Part shown: positions 38,622 through 48,403 of the stretch, piece by piece
Position numbering within the stretch: position 1 is the stretch's first letter
How the letters are laid out: every line of letters begins with the position of its first letter
From: Brevundimonas sp. NIBR10
Lineage (GTDB): Bacteria; Pseudomonadota; Alphaproteobacteria; Caulobacterales; Caulobacteraceae
Assembly (NCBI RefSeq): GCF_027912515.1
Contig: NZ_CP115464.1
Location: 3,449,501-3,513,500, forward strand
Length of the DNA stretch: 64,000 nucleotides
Reading direction: 5' to 3'
Translations under genes and position numbers: made by a program
Notes under the pieces: model-generated
The model's database searches: none
The model's input: the letters and a program-made list of their open reading frames with translations, nothing else
Told to the model about the DNA's origin: nothing

Positions 38622-39092
38622 CTAGTTCGCGCCGACGTAGCGGGCGTTGACCCAGCCGCCGCCGGCGATCTGGACCCACTCACCCTCGGAGCCCGAGGCG
38701 CTGAAGGGCTGGCCGGCCGACAGGCGCGACACGACCCGGTAGTTGGTGCCCGGACCCGAACGGACGTTCAGGTTCGAAAGCGCGCGATACTGGCCGCCGG
38801 TCGAAACCTGGGTGGCGCGGGCGCGCTGCTGGTTGCAGCCGATGTAGGAACCGGCCGCTGCACCGGCCGCACCACCGGCGACGGCACCCAGGGCGCGTTC
38901 GTTGCTGGAAATCCGGCTGCCGGCCAGGGCGCCGATCACGCCGCCGATCACTGCACCGGCCTGCTGGCGGCCACCGGGAGCGTCACAGCTGGTGATGCCG
39001 TTCGACTGGGCCGACGCGGCCATCGGGGCCGCAGTGATGAGGGAAGCCATCGCAGCAGCGGTGGCTAGGGTGATCTTGAATGTCTTCGACAT
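38622..39092 (-). CDS. Exported glycine-zipper and SH3-domain protein
   Basis: 156 residues. Signal peptide (MSKTFKITLATAAAMASLITA, cleavage near ASAQ). Residues 45-85 form a glycine-zipper membrane-like segment (AGAVIGGVIGALAGSRISS and AVAGGAAGAAAGSYIG). The C-terminal SH3_3 domain holds NVRSGPGTNYRVVSRLSAGQPF and GGGWVNARYV. Such proteins bind peptidoglycan or act at the cell envelope. ATG at 39092 follows GGAGAG; an upstream ATG at 39104 would only add four residues. Terminator follows at 38546-38578. Confidence 0.88.
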   Translation of the reverse strand: MSKTFKITLATAAAMASLITAAPMAASAQSNGITSCDAPGGRQQAGAVIGGVIGALAGSRISSNERALGAVAGGAAGAAAGSYIGCNQQRARATQVSTGGQYRALSNLNVRSGPGTNYRVVSRLSAGQPFSASGSEGEWVQIAGGGWVNARYVGAN

Positions 39093-39212
39093 GGCTCTCT
39101 CCATTTCATCGAGGTTGGTCGATGGCTTCACAATGCCCGAGCCCACATGAAGGCTCCCGGAGCTTCACCGTTATTTTCGGTTCATGTACGGTGACAGACA
39201 TTTCCGTCACAG

Positions 39213-40889
39213 TCACGCTTGGCTGGCAAGCTCTCCCTGGGCACCGGCCTCGATCAGCTGAACGGTCTGCGACAGGCCATAGATCGCCGCGAACGAGCCG
39301 AACCTCGGCCCCTGCGACGCGCCCAGCAGCACCTCATACAGCGCCCCGAACCAGCCGCGCAGCGGCTCGAACCCGTGCTCCTTGCCCACCGCATAGACCT
39401 CGCCCTGGATCAGCTCGCCGTCCGTGGTGTCGGCCGGCAAGGCCTTCAGCCGCCCCGCCAGATCCAGCAACGCGGCCTTCTCCTTGTCGTCGGGCAGGCG
39501 ATACGACTTCGAGGGCCTCACGAAGTCCTCGTAATAGTTCAGCGCCCGCTCCATCAGCTGATCCAGTAGCGGCTCGTTCTCGGGCGTCGCCTCGGGCAGG
39601 TATTTCGCGAAATAGGCCCACAGCTGCGCCTTGGACGAGGCATTGGCCACGCCGACCAGGTTCAGCAGCAGGGCGAACGACACCGGCGAGGTGTGCGTCG
39701 GCGGCTCGCCGGCATGGATCGACCAGACGGCATTGTCGATCCGCTTGGCCGGCTCCTGGGTCTTGTAGGCCTCGATCGCCGCCAGATAGTCGTCGATGGC
39801 GCGCGGAATGACGTTGAAATGCAGGCTCTTGGCCGACTTGGGCGACTGGAACATGTACCAGCTCAGGGATTCAGGCGTGCCGTAGCGCAGCCACTGCTCC
39901 ATGGTCAGGCCGTTGCCCTTGGACTTGGAAATCTTCTTGCCTTCGACGTCCAGGAACAGTTCGTAGTTGAACCCTTCCGGCGGCGTCCCACCCAAGGCGC
40001 GACAGACCTTGGACGACTCCCGCACGCTCTCGATCAGGTCCTTGCCCGACATCTCGTAATCGACGTCCAGCGCGACCCAGCGCATGGCCCAGTCCGGCTT
40101 CCATTGCAGCTTCACATGGCCGCCAATGACGGGCACCGTCGTCTTCCCCGCTGCCGGGTCGTCGAAGGTGATCGTCCCAGCCTCGACGTCGCGGCTCAGC
40201 GTCGGCACCTGCAACACATGCCCCGTCGCCGGGCTGACCGGCAGGAAGGGCGAATAGGTCGCGCGGCGTTCCTCGCCCAGCGTCGGCAGCATGATCGCCT
40301 GCACCGCGTCGAACCGCGCCAGCAGGGTCAGCAGCACCGCATCGAACCGCCCCGACCGATACGTCTGCGTCGACGACATGAACTCATAGTCGAAGCCGAA
40401 CCCGTCCAGGAACGCCCTCAGCCGCGCATTATTGTGCGCCCCGAAACTGTCATGGGTCCCGAACGGATCGCGCACCACGGTCAGCGGCTTGTGCAGGTCC
40501 TCGGCCAGCATCTCGGGGTTCGGGATGCCCTCCGGCACCTTGCGCAGCCCGTCCATGTCGTCGCTGAACGCCACCAGCCGCGTCGGCCAGTGATCCCCGG
40601 TCAGGGCCCGAAAGGCATTGCGCACCATCGTCGTCCGCGCCACCTCGCCGAACGTCCCCATGTGCGGCAGGCCCGATGGCCCATACCCCGTCTCCAGGAC
40701 CACCGGCCGCTGCAAGTCCGGAAACGCCGCCAACGCCTCGTCCGCCTTGCCGGCGTCGATCAGCGCCCGGGCCGTCGCCACATCCCCCGCCGCCAGCCGC
40801 TTCTTCAGCACATGCGTCAGCAGATTGCGGGCCTGTTCAAACGGCCATGACTTGGCGTCACGCGCCAGGGTTTCGAGGTTCTGCAACAT
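39213..40889 (-). CDS. lysK: Lysyl-tRNA synthetase, class I
   Basis: 558 residues, Rossmann-fold class I LysRS rather than the usual class II. The HIGH-like motif is in GYGPSGLPHMGTFGE (residues 69-81), KMSKS is KKISKSKGNG. DDMDGLRKVPEG is a further family block. Class I LysRS is typical of most alphaproteobacteria and archaea. It charges tRNA-Lys; one such tRNA gene is at 51577-51653. Single gene with its own start; length fits the family. Confidence 0.96.
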   Translation of the reverse strand: MLQNLETLARDAKSWPFEQARNLLTHVLKKRLAAGDVATARALIDAGKADEALAAFPDLQRPVVLETGYGPSGLPHMGTFGEVARTTMVRNAFRALTGDHWPTRLVAFSDDMDGLRKVPEGIPNPEMLAEDLHKPLTVVRDPFGTHDSFGAHNNARLRAFLDGFGFDYEFMSSTQTYRSGRFDAVLLTLLARFDAVQAIMLPTLGEERRATYSPFLPVSPATGHVLQVPTLSRDVEAGTITFDDPAAGKTTVPVIGGHVKLQWKPDWAMRWVALDVDYEMSGKDLIESVRESSKVCRALGGTPPEGFNYELFLDVEGKKISKSKGNGLTMEQWLRYGTPESLSWYMFQSPKSAKSLHFNVIPRAIDDYLAAIEAYKTQEPAKRIDNAVWSIHAGEPPTHTSPVSFALLLNLVGVANASSKAQLWAYFAKYLPEATPENEPLLDQLMERALNYYEDFVRPSKSYRLPDDKEKAALLDLAGRLKALPADTTDGELIQGEVYAVGKEHGFEPLRGWFGALYEVLLGASQGPRFGSFAAIYGLSQTVQLIEAGAQGELASQA

Positions 40890-40988
40890 GGCGCGGGTTT
40901 GGCCCGACGGCCGACGATAATCAACCGACGCATCGACAGATGTTCAATGTGAGTCCTACGATGGCCCTATCGGAAAGGAGCCCTCCGC

Positions 40989-41483
40989 ATGACCCCGACA
41001 TGGCGAAACCTGCACACTGGCCCTTTGACGGCGCTCACCCTGGTCCTTTCGGCGACCGCCACCCATGCACAATCCCCGACCCTGCCGGGAGGCTCCTACA
41101 CCTTGTTCGCTGGCAACGGCGCGTCAGCAAACTTCATTGTCGAGAATTCGATTTCGCGCACCGGCGAACGCGTGCGCCTGGCCATCTACAGGGTCTACGC
41201 AGAAGGCGCAGCGACATCTCGCGGCATCAGGGATCAGGAGGTCATCGCAGGCGAGATCGACTGCGGGACCCGTACATGGCGTATGCTGAGCGCCGATGCT
41301 TTCACGGCGACAGGGCAATGGATCGCGTCATTTCCAGCCGAAGCCGAGACCCCAATCCGACCTGAACAGACCTGGGATTTCGCGGCAAAGATCGTCTGCG
41401 GCGAAGTCCGGATGCCCTCAAGCGCCACCGTTTCGGGGGCGGTGGCGGCGCGCGCCTTGGGACGATCGCGTCTCGGCCTCTGA
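40989..41483 (+). CDS. Secreted protein of unknown function, adhesin-E-like pattern
   Basis: 164 residues with a signal peptide (MTPTWRNLHTGPLTALTLVLSATATHAQ). The mature part is beta-rich: RVRLAIYRVYAEGAATSRGI, EVIAGEIDCGTRTWRMLSA and WDFAAKIVCGEVRM. Two cysteines about 60 residues apart in DCxxxxWRM and VCG resemble the disulfide-holding pattern of surface-adhesin-E-like proteins, but this is weak. Start ATG at 40989 has AAGGAG upstream. It is divergent from lysK and shows no operon partner. Confidence 0.65.
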   Translation: MTPTWRNLHTGPLTALTLVLSATATHAQSPTLPGGSYTLFAGNGASANFIVENSISRTGERVRLAIYRVYAEGAATSRGIRDQEVIAGEIDCGTRTWRMLSADAFTATGQWIASFPAEAETPIRPEQTWDFAAKIVCGEVRMPSSATVSGAVAARALGRSRLGL

Positions 41484-41656
41484 ACGACCGGTCAGATCAA
41501 CGCCGTCGACCTGCTGATCAGGCCGCTGCGGGCTCAAAAGCCTGAAACCACCTTTGTGTCGGCCGTGAAATACGGTGCCCGAAAGCCGCCACGCTTCTGG
41601 CCAGGCGCTTGCAGGGGCTTGACCGGTTCACCCTTGTTCTCCCGAAAGAAGACGCC

Positions 41657-42820
41657 GTGTCTCTGTCGAATACTCACGCCGTCAGCCACCCCTATCCCCC
41701 GGATCTTCGGGCCCTGACCAGCCTGCGCATCTTCCTGGCGGTCGGCGTGGTGCTGTTCCATTTCCAGCTCCAGACCGATCACGCCCTGGGCTACAGCGCC
41801 GTTATCGAACGCAGCCGTCTGGCCGTGGACGCCTTCTTCATGCTGTCCGGCTTCATCATGGCCCATGTCTATGGACCCGGCTTTGCCGCCGGAACCTTCA
41901 GCTACCGCCAGTTCATCGTCGCCCGGATCGCCCGGCTCTATCCGCTGCATCTCGTCGTCCTGGGCGCCACCCTGGTCATGGTGACCGTCGCCACCGTGCT
42001 GGGCGTCGCCTACGAGGCCCGGACCTATTCGGCCCAGGGCTTCCTCGAAGCGGTTTTCCTCGTTCACGCCTGGTTCCCGACCGATGTCGGCATCAACTGG
42101 AACGGCCCCACCTGGTCGCTGTCGGCGGAATGGTTCGCCTATCTGACCTTTCCGCTGTTCGCCGCGATCGCGCTCAAACTTCGGCGAAGGCCCTTTGTGC
42201 TGCTGGTCGTCGGCGTGGCGGGCTTTATGCTGCTGGACGCCTTCTATCGTCAGGCGTTCGGAAAGGTTCTGCCGCGCGCAGAGGACGTCATGGGCATCGC
42301 CCGCGTCGCACCCGAGTTCCTGATCGGCATGGCCCTGTACGGCATCGGCGGCCGCATCCGCGCGACGCGGGCGCTGGCGCTCACCGCCTCCGTCGTCTCG
42401 ACCGTCGTCCTGCTGACCGCCATGCACCTCAGCCTGGACGACCGGATTATCGTGGCTCTGGCCGCGCCGGTCATCCTGGCCTGGTCGCTGCTGGCCAAGG
42501 CCGGGTGCGAAGGCGTGCTCGCGTGGCGCCCCCTGGTGTTCGCGGGCGAGGCGTCGTTCGCCCTCTATATCGTCCACATGCCGGTCCTCATCGCCTGGAA
42601 GAGCCTGGCGTCGGAGCTTCGCGGCATCGACAGCGGCTTCGTGATGGGCCTTCCCGAATTGGCCGGTGTGTTCACCGCCGCCCTGATCGCGGCCGTCGCC
42701 ATGCACCTCGCCGTCGAGACCCCCGGCCGCCACTGGATCCGTAAGCGGTTCGGCCCCCGGCCGAACATGCAACAAGCTCCGACGGACGGCCGCCTCGGCC
42801 TGACCACCCCGGTACGCTAG
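41657..42820 (+). CDS. Integral membrane acyltransferase, OafA/YrhL (acyltransferase 3) family
   Basis: 387 residues, about ten hydrophobic helices. The family motif LRALTSLRIFLAVGVVLFHF is near the N-terminus, with the conserved His (H50-like) in LFHF, and RSRLAVDAFFMLSGFIMA and RRFLVARIARLYPLH-like FIVARIARLYPLHL follow; NWNGPTWSLSAEWFAYLTFP is also typical. It transfers acyl groups, often acetyl, to surface sugars or lipids. GTG start at 41657 was chosen because it places the conserved start at the normal distance; a TTG at 41609 is the alternative. Confidence 0.85.
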   Translation: MSLSNTHAVSHPYPPDLRALTSLRIFLAVGVVLFHFQLQTDHALGYSAVIERSRLAVDAFFMLSGFIMAHVYGPGFAAGTFSYRQFIVARIARLYPLHLVVLGATLVMVTVATVLGVAYEARTYSAQGFLEAVFLVHAWFPTDVGINWNGPTWSLSAEWFAYLTFPLFAAIALKLRRRPFVLLVVGVAGFMLLDAFYRQAFGKVLPRAEDVMGIARVAPEFLIGMALYGIGGRIRATRALALTASVVSTVVLLTAMHLSLDDRIIVALAAPVILAWSLLAKAGCEGVLAWRPLVFAGEASFALYIVHMPVLIAWKSLASELRGIDSGFVMGLPELAGVFTAALIAAVAMHLAVETPGRHWIRKRFGPRPNMQQAPTDGRLGLTTPVR

Positions 42821-42914
42821 GTGCCCGGCGACAACCGGTCGCCCTTGAAGACGCTATCAAGGACCGACGGGCCGACTTGACCCCCCGCTGCCGGCGTGTC
42901 CTTTGCCCCGCCTC

Positions 42915-43973
42915 ATGAAGACCGCCGATTTCGATTTCGATCTGCCCGAAGACCGCATCGCCCTGCGGCCCGCAGAGCCGCGCGATTCCGCTCGCCTGCT
43001 GGTGGTTCAGGATGGAAACCTCTCCGACCACACGATCCGCGACCTGCCCGACTTCCTGCGTCCCGGCGACGCCCTGGTGTTCAACGACACCCGCGTGATC
43101 CCAGCCCGCCTGTCCGGCGTCCGCGAGCGGATCGGACCGGAGGGCGAAACCCTGACCGTCGCCGTCGAGGCCACCCTGCATCACCGCGACGGCCCCGCTG
43201 TCTGGTCCGCCTTCATGAAGCCGGGCAAGCGGCTGAAGGCGGGCGACCGGATCGTCTTCCAGGCCCTGACCGCCACCGTCACCGACAAGTCCGACGACGG
43301 CCTTGTCACCCTGACCTTCGACGTCGCAGGCCCTGCGCTGGACGACGCCATCCGCGCCGTGGGGGTCATGCCCCTGCCCCCTTATATCGCGGCCAAACGC
43401 CCCGAGGACGACCGCGACCTGACGGACTATCAGACCGTCTTCGCCGAACACGACGGTTCCGTCGCCGCTCCCACGGCGGGCCTGCACTTCACCCCCGCCC
43501 TGCTCGAAGCCGTTCGCGCGGCCGGCGTCTCGACCCATGCGGTGACGCTGCATGTCGGGGCCGGCACCTTCCTCCCGGTCAAGGCCGACGACACCGCCGA
43601 CCACAGGATGCATTCCGAATGGGGCGAGGTCTCCGCCGAGACAGCCGCCGCCCTGAACGCCGTGCGTGCCGCCGGCGGCCGCATCGTCTGTGTCGGCACC
43701 ACCTCGTTGCGCCTGCTGGAATCTGCCACGACGCCCGAGGGCCTGATCCAGCCCTTCCACGGCGACACGGCGATCTTCATCACGCCCGGCTACGCCTTCC
43801 GCGCCGCCGACGTCCTGATGACGAACTTCCACCTGCCGAAATCGACCCTGTTCATGCTGGTCTCGGCGTTCGCCGGTCTGGACACGATGAAGGCCGCCTA
43901 CGCCCACGCCATCGCCGACGGATATCGCTTCTATTCCTACGGCGACGGATCGCTGCTATTCCGAGGACGGTGA
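42915..43973 (+). CDS. queA: S-adenosylmethionine:tRNA ribosyltransferase-isomerase
   Basis: 352 residues; builds epoxyqueuosine from preQ1-tRNA using SAM as ribosyl donor. The start at 42915 gives [20 protein letters not shown], matching QueA proteins; an ATG 4 codons earlier was rejected. Other family blocks: [42 protein letters not shown], and [19 protein letters not shown]. Followed by a small membrane protein and tgt on the same strand, 13 and 353 bases downstream. Confidence 0.96.
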   Translation: MKTADFDFDLPEDRIALRPAEPRDSARLLVVQDGNLSDHTIRDLPDFLRPGDALVFNDTRVIPARLSGVRERIGPEGETLTVAVEATLHHRDGPAVWSAFMKPGKRLKAGDRIVFQALTATVTDKSDDGLVTLTFDVAGPALDDAIRAVGVMPLPPYIAAKRPEDDRDLTDYQTVFAEHDGSVAAPTAGLHFTPALLEAVRAAGVSTHAVTLHVGAGTFLPVKADDTADHRMHSEWGEVSAETAAALNAVRAAGGRIVCVGTTSLRLLESATTPEGLIQPFHGDTAIFITPGYAFRAADVLMTNFHLPKSTLFMLVSAFAGLDTMKAAYAHAIADGYRFYSYGDGSLLFRGR

Positions 43974-43986
43974 ACTCGGAGTTTTA

Positions 43987-44292
43987 ATGGCCTTCCTTCG
44001 CACCGCGCCGTTCGGGGATCTGTTCCTCGTCACCTTCCTGGTCGCAGGCAGCTTTCAAGTCGCGATGAGCCTGCTCGGCATCCTGCTGGCCGTTCTGTCA
44101 CCCGGCCTGTTCAATATGAACGGAGTCCCCGCGACGTCGCCGGCCGGGGCCTTGGGTGTGCTGGTTTTCCTGCTCATCTTCGGCCTGGTCATCAACGCCG
44201 CGATGTCGGCGATCGGGACCTTGATCGTCATGGCATGGCGCAACTTGCTACCGAGACCGCCGAAAGCCACGGGCGCGTCGCTGATCTCGTGA
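43987..44292 (+). CDS. Small membrane protein between queA and tgt
   Basis: 101 residues, two to three hydrophobic helices ([62 protein letters not shown]). Good ribosome binding site (GGAG before TTTTA-ATG). No recognised family. Its position inside the queuosine run makes a role in import of a precursor conceivable, but with only about three helices and no motif this is a guess; it may be unrelated and simply co-transcribed. Confidence 0.75.
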   Translation: MAFLRTAPFGDLFLVTFLVAGSFQVAMSLLGILLAVLSPGLFNMNGVPATSPAGALGVLVFLLIFGLVINAAMSAIGTLIVMAWRNLLPRPPKATGASLIS

Positions 44293-44326
44293 CGCGGCGG
44301 CGGTAAGGGTCTATGGCCACGCGCCT

Positions 44327-45436
44327 ATGCCCTTCCCCTTCGACATCTCCGCCACCGAGGGCCGCGCCCGCACCGGCGTCCTCAGGACCCCGCGCGGCGA
44401 CATCCGCACGCCCGCCTTCATGCCCGTCGGCACCGCCGCCACGGTCAAGGCGATGACGGTCGAACAGGTCAGGGCGACCGGCGCCGACATCCTCCTGGGC
44501 AACACCTATCACCTGATGCTCCGCCCCGGCCCCGAGCGGATGGAGCGGCTGGGCGGCCTTCACAAATTCATGGGCTGGGACAAGCCTATCCTGACCGACA
44601 GCGGCGGCTTCCAGGTCATGTCCCTGGCCGGCATCTCCAAGGTCAAGGAGGACGCCGTCACCTTCGCCAGCCATATCGACGGCTCCAAACACGTCCTGTC
44701 CCCAGAACGCTCGATCAAGATCCAGGCCGACCGCATCGGCGCCGACATCTCGATGCAGCTGGATCAATGCGTCGCCTACCCGGCCGAGAAGCCCGCCGCC
44801 AAGGCCGCCATGGAGCTCAGCATCCGCTGGGGCGCCCGCTCCAAGGCCGCGTTCGGCACGCGCGAGACCCAGGCCCTGTTCTGCATCCAGCAAGGCTCCA
44901 CCTTCGAGGACCTGCGCCGCCAGTCCTCGGACCAGCTTCAGGAAATCGGCTTCGACGGCTACGCCATCGGCGGCCTGGCCGTCGGCGAGGGCCATCAGGC
45001 GATGTGCGAGGTCCTCGACTACGCCCCCGAGATGCTGCCCGCCGACCGACCCCGCTATCTGATGGGGGTCGGCAAGCCGATCGACCTGGTCGAGGCGGTG
45101 TGGCGCGGCGTCGACATGTTCGACTGCGTCCTGCCCACCCGCGCCGGTCGCCACGGCCAGGCCTGGACCTGGGACGGCCCCATGAACCTCAAGAACGCCC
45201 GCTTCGCCGAGGATCAGGATCCGCTCGACCCCACCATCGACGGGCCTTCGTCGCGGTATTCAAAGGCCTATCTGCACCACCTGATCCGCGCCGACGAGAT
45301 TCTCGGCAAGACCCTGCTCAGCTGGCACAACATCGCCTTCTTCCAGGCCCTGACGGCGGCGATGCGCGAGGCGATCCAGCACGGCCGCTTCGAGGCCTTC
45401 CGCCGCGACTTCCACGCCCGCCACACCTCGAACTGA
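44327..45436 (+). CDS. tgt: Queuine/preQ1 tRNA-guanine transglycosylase, zinc cysteines absent
   Basis: 369 residues; exchanges G34 of tRNAs with GUN anticodons for preQ1. Catalytic aspartates are visible: D91 in [13 protein letters not shown] and D266 in [15 protein letters not shown]. In other bacterial Tgt proteins a CxCxxC motif near the end, plus a later His, holds a structural zinc. Here residues 299-311 read [13 protein letters not shown]: one residue shorter and with no cysteine, while the later His (H334 in SWHNIAF) is kept. The rest of the fold is intact, so I expect an active enzyme with an altered site rather than a pseudogene. See findings. Confidence 0.94.
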   Translation: MPFPFDISATEGRARTGVLRTPRGDIRTPAFMPVGTAATVKAMTVEQVRATGADILLGNTYHLMLRPGPERMERLGGLHKFMGWDKPILTDSGGFQVMSLAGISKVKEDAVTFASHIDGSKHVLSPERSIKIQADRIGADISMQLDQCVAYPAEKPAAKAAMELSIRWGARSKAAFGTRETQALFCIQQGSTFEDLRRQSSDQLQEIGFDGYAIGGLAVGEGHQAMCEVLDYAPEMLPADRPRYLMGVGKPIDLVEAVWRGVDMFDCVLPTRAGRHGQAWTWDGPMNLKNARFAEDQDPLDPTIDGPSSRYSKAYLHHLIRADEILGKTLLSWHNIAFFQALTAAMREAIQHGRFEAFRRDFHARHTSN

Positions 45437-45444
45437 GGCCCGAC

Positions 45445-45918
45445 ATGATCCGCCTGCTCGCCGTCCTGATCCTCCTGCTCGGAGCCTGGACCCTGCCCGC
45501 CTCGGCCCAGACGGCCCCGGCTCCTTTCGACGAGGCGGCCGAGCGCACCGCCATTCTCGACACGATCGCGACCATGCAGGCCGCCTGGAACCGCGGCGAC
45601 TACGCGGGCTATATGCAGGGTTTCAAGAACCCGGACGTGATCTTCGTCTCGGGCGGGCGGATCAAGAACGGCTGGCAGGGGGCGCTGGACGACTACATCC
45701 GCAACTACGGCCCCACGCCCGACAGCCGGGGCACCCTGACCTTCTACGACATGACGGTGGAGTTCCTCAGCCCCGACGCCGCCCAGCTGATCGGCCACTA
45801 TCGCCTCGACCGGCCGGAACGTCCGATGGAGGGAATCAACACCCGCCTGTTCCGCAAGATCGACGGCCGCTGGGTCATCGCCCTCAACCACGTCTCGGCC
45901 TATGAGGTCGCGCCATGA
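45445..45918 (+). CDS. Secreted SnoaL/DUF4440-like protein
   Basis: 157 residues with a signal peptide (MIRLLAVLILLLGAWTLPASAQ). The mature part is an NTF2-like cone fold: AILDTIATMQAAWNRGDYAGYMQGFKNPDVIFVSGG, DYIRNYGP and GRWVIALNHVSA. Members of this group act as small ligand binders or unknown enzymes. Directly after tgt (8 bases), possibly co-transcribed. No operon logic linking it to queuosine is apparent. Confidence 0.82.
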   Translation: MIRLLAVLILLLGAWTLPASAQTAPAPFDEAAERTAILDTIATMQAAWNRGDYAGYMQGFKNPDVIFVSGGRIKNGWQGALDDYIRNYGPTPDSRGTLTFYDMTVEFLSPDAAQLIGHYRLDRPERPMEGINTRLFRKIDGRWVIALNHVSAYEVAP

Positions 45919-46030
45919 CATCGGTTTCCTACTGAAGAGTTGGATTATCACAGGTAGAATCGCTTAGATGATCGTTGATTAGTCGATATTCGGCTTGACG
46001 GCGGTGCGCGAGCATCGCCAAAAGCTACTC

Positions 46031-48400
46031 ATGAGTAGACAAATCTCCCTCACGGTCTCAGTCGCCATCCTCGCCGCGCCTGCCGTGTTCACCGCACCCG
46101 CCGACGCCCAGACCCCCTCCGCCTCGGCCGTCGCCGACGTCGTCGTCACCGCCGAACGGCGTGACCGCAGCCTGGGTCGCACCCCCCTGTCCGTGACCGT
46201 CGCGGCCCAGCCCCTGCTGGCCGGCGCAGGGGTCACCGACATCAAGGATCTGGCCATCCTGGCCACCGGCCTGCTGGTCGCCTCGACCTCGAACCAGACC
46301 TTCACCACGGCCCGCATCCGGGGCGTCGGCACGGTCGGCGACAACCCGGGTCTGGAGAGCTCGGTCGGCGTGGTCGTGGATGGCGTCTTCCGCGCCCGCA
46401 ACGGCGTGGCCCTTGGCGACCTCGGCGAGGTGGAGCGGATCGAGGTGCTCCGTGGCCCGCAATCGACCCTGTTCGGCCAGAACACCACCGCCGGGCTGAT
46501 CAATGTCGTGACCGCCCTGCCCCGCTTCAGCCCGTCGGCGACAGCCGAGGCCACCCTCGGCAACCACGGTGCCTACGGCGGCTCCCTGTCCCTGACCGGC
46601 CCCCTGATCGAGGATCGTCTGGCCGGGCGGCTGTACCTCTCGGCCCGGCGTCGCGACGGCTTCTATGAGGTCCGCACGGGGGCCGGTCCGCGCACCCGTA
46701 CCGACGATCAGACCGAAGCCTATGAGACCGCCCGCGCTCAACTGCTCTGGACTCCCGCCGACCGGGTCCAGGTGCGTCTCGTCGCCGACTATGCCCACCG
46801 TGATGAATATTGCTGCATCGGCGTGCAACTGAGGACCGGCCCGACCGCGGGCATCCTGGCCCTGCTGAGCCCCGATGGCGGCGTCGATACGACGCCCGAC
46901 CCCGAGGCACGCATCGGCTATGCCAACCGCGCCACCCATACCCGGATCGAGGACGGTGGCCTGGCCATCCACAACCGGATCGACACCCGGTTCGGCCGGG
47001 CCGAGACCACGACCTCGGCCCGCCGCTGGGACGCGCGGCTCAGCCAGGACTGGGACTTCACCTCGGCCGATATCGCCGTGCGGCCCGACGACGGCAGTTG
47101 GTCCAACCGCTTCGACACCCTCAGCCACGAAGCCCGCCTGACGGGTGCCCGCGGCCCGATCGACTACACCGTGGGCCTGTATCTGGCGCGCGAGACCCTG
47201 CACCGCCGCGACGCCTTCCAGTACGGCACGGCCTATGAGGACTACCTCGGCCGCGTCCTGACCCGTTCGGCGGCCAACCCGGTTGGGCTCGCAGGCCATG
47301 TCTCGACCCTGACCGGCCTGCCCGTCGGCCGCAGCTTCGTCGCGGGCCAGGGCCAGAAGGACACCTACGACCAGACCGCCGACACCGCCGCCCTGTTCGG
47401 CCAGACCACCTGGCAGGCGACCGACCGGCTCGGCCTGACCCTGGGCCTGAGATACTCCAGCGTCGGCAAGGATCTTGAGGCCCGGTACGTCAACACCGAC
47501 GGCGGCGCGGCCTGCGCGGCGGCTCTGGCGCGCGGCATCACCAGTGCGACCCTGTGCCTGCCCTGGGCCAATCCCGCCTTCAACGGGCGGGTCGCGAAGG
47601 AAAGCCAGACCGACGCCGGCTGGTCCGGTGTGGGCCGCATCGAATACCGACTGGCCAACGATGTGCTGACCTATGCCTCATGGTCGCGCGGTCGAAAGAG
47701 CGCGGGCTACAACCTCGACCGGGCCCAGACCGGGCTGGTCCCCGACGCCTCCACTGCCTTCGCCCCGGAAACCGTCAACGCCGCCGAAGCCGGTCTGCGC
47801 GCCACCGGACAGGACGGCCGGGTATCCGTCGCCGTCAGCGCCTTCCACCAGCGCTATGAGGATTTTCAGCTCAACACCTTCCTCGGCACGACCTTCCTCG
47901 TCCGCTCGATCCCCGAGGTGACCGCCAAAGGCGCCGAACTGGAGTGGACGGCCCGCCCCGTCGAGGGCCTCAGCCTGCAAGGCGGGGTGGTCTATGCCCA
48001 GACCGAATACGGCGATCAGCCCGTCGCGGGCCTGCCCCTGCTGGCCGGTTCGCGGCTGTCTTTTGCACCCCTGTGGTCCAGCACCCTCTCCGGCGTCTAC
48101 GGACGCTCGATCGGAGGCAACCTTACAGCCCGCGCCACCCTCGCGACCAAATATTCGTCGGCCTACAACACGGGTTCGGACCTGGCCCCGGAGAAGGTGC
48201 AACAGGCCTACTGGCTGACCAACGGCTCGCTGGCGATCAGCGATGCGGCGGCCGACTGGTCCGTGGAACTCTGGGGCCGCAACCTGTCGGACGAAACCTA
48301 TTCTCAGGTGGCGTTCGGCGCGCCGTTCCAGACGGGAACCCTGGGCGCCTTCCTCGGTGCCCCGCGCACCGTGGGCGTCACCGTGAGGCTGACGCGGTAG
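46031..48400 (+). CDS. TonB-dependent outer-membrane receptor
   Basis: 789 residues. Signal peptide (MSRQISLTVSVAILAAPAVFT, cleavage after ADAQ), then VADVVVTAERRDRSLGRTPLSVTV, a plug domain (SVGVVVDGVFRARNGVALGDLGEVERIEVLRGPQSTLFGQNTTAGLINVVT) and a barrel with SWSRGRKSAGYN and NLSDETYSQVAFG near the end. It ends in VGVTVRLTR rather than the common terminal Phe, which is unusual but seen in this subfamily. The plug matches the FecA/FpvA-like group of Caulobacter TBDRs with unknown ligand. Start ATG at 46031. It is convergent with the alcohol dehydrogenase, stops 3 bases apart. Confidence 0.92.
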   Translation: MSRQISLTVSVAILAAPAVFTAPADAQTPSASAVADVVVTAERRDRSLGRTPLSVTVAAQPLLAGAGVTDIKDLAILATGLLVASTSNQTFTTARIRGVGTVGDNPGLESSVGVVVDGVFRARNGVALGDLGEVERIEVLRGPQSTLFGQNTTAGLINVVTALPRFSPSATAEATLGNHGAYGGSLSLTGPLIEDRLAGRLYLSARRRDGFYEVRTGAGPRTRTDDQTEAYETARAQLLWTPADRVQVRLVADYAHRDEYCCIGVQLRTGPTAGILALLSPDGGVDTTPDPEARIGYANRATHTRIEDGGLAIHNRIDTRFGRAETTTSARRWDARLSQDWDFTSADIAVRPDDGSWSNRFDTLSHEARLTGARGPIDYTVGLYLARETLHRRDAFQYGTAYEDYLGRVLTRSAANPVGLAGHVSTLTGLPVGRSFVAGQGQKDTYDQTADTAALFGQTTWQATDRLGLTLGLRYSSVGKDLEARYVNTDGGAACAAALARGITSATLCLPWANPAFNGRVAKESQTDAGWSGVGRIEYRLANDVLTYASWSRGRKSAGYNLDRAQTGLVPDASTAFAPETVNAAEAGLRATGQDGRVSVAVSAFHQRYEDFQLNTFLGTTFLVRSIPEVTAKGAELEWTARPVEGLSLQGGVVYAQTEYGDQPVAGLPLLAGSRLSFAPLWSSTLSGVYGRSIGGNLTARATLATKYSSAYNTGSDLAPEKVQQAYWLTNGSLAISDAAADWSVELWGRNLSDETYSQVAFGAPFQTGTLGAFLGAPRTVGVTVRLTR

Positions 48401-48403
48401 GTC

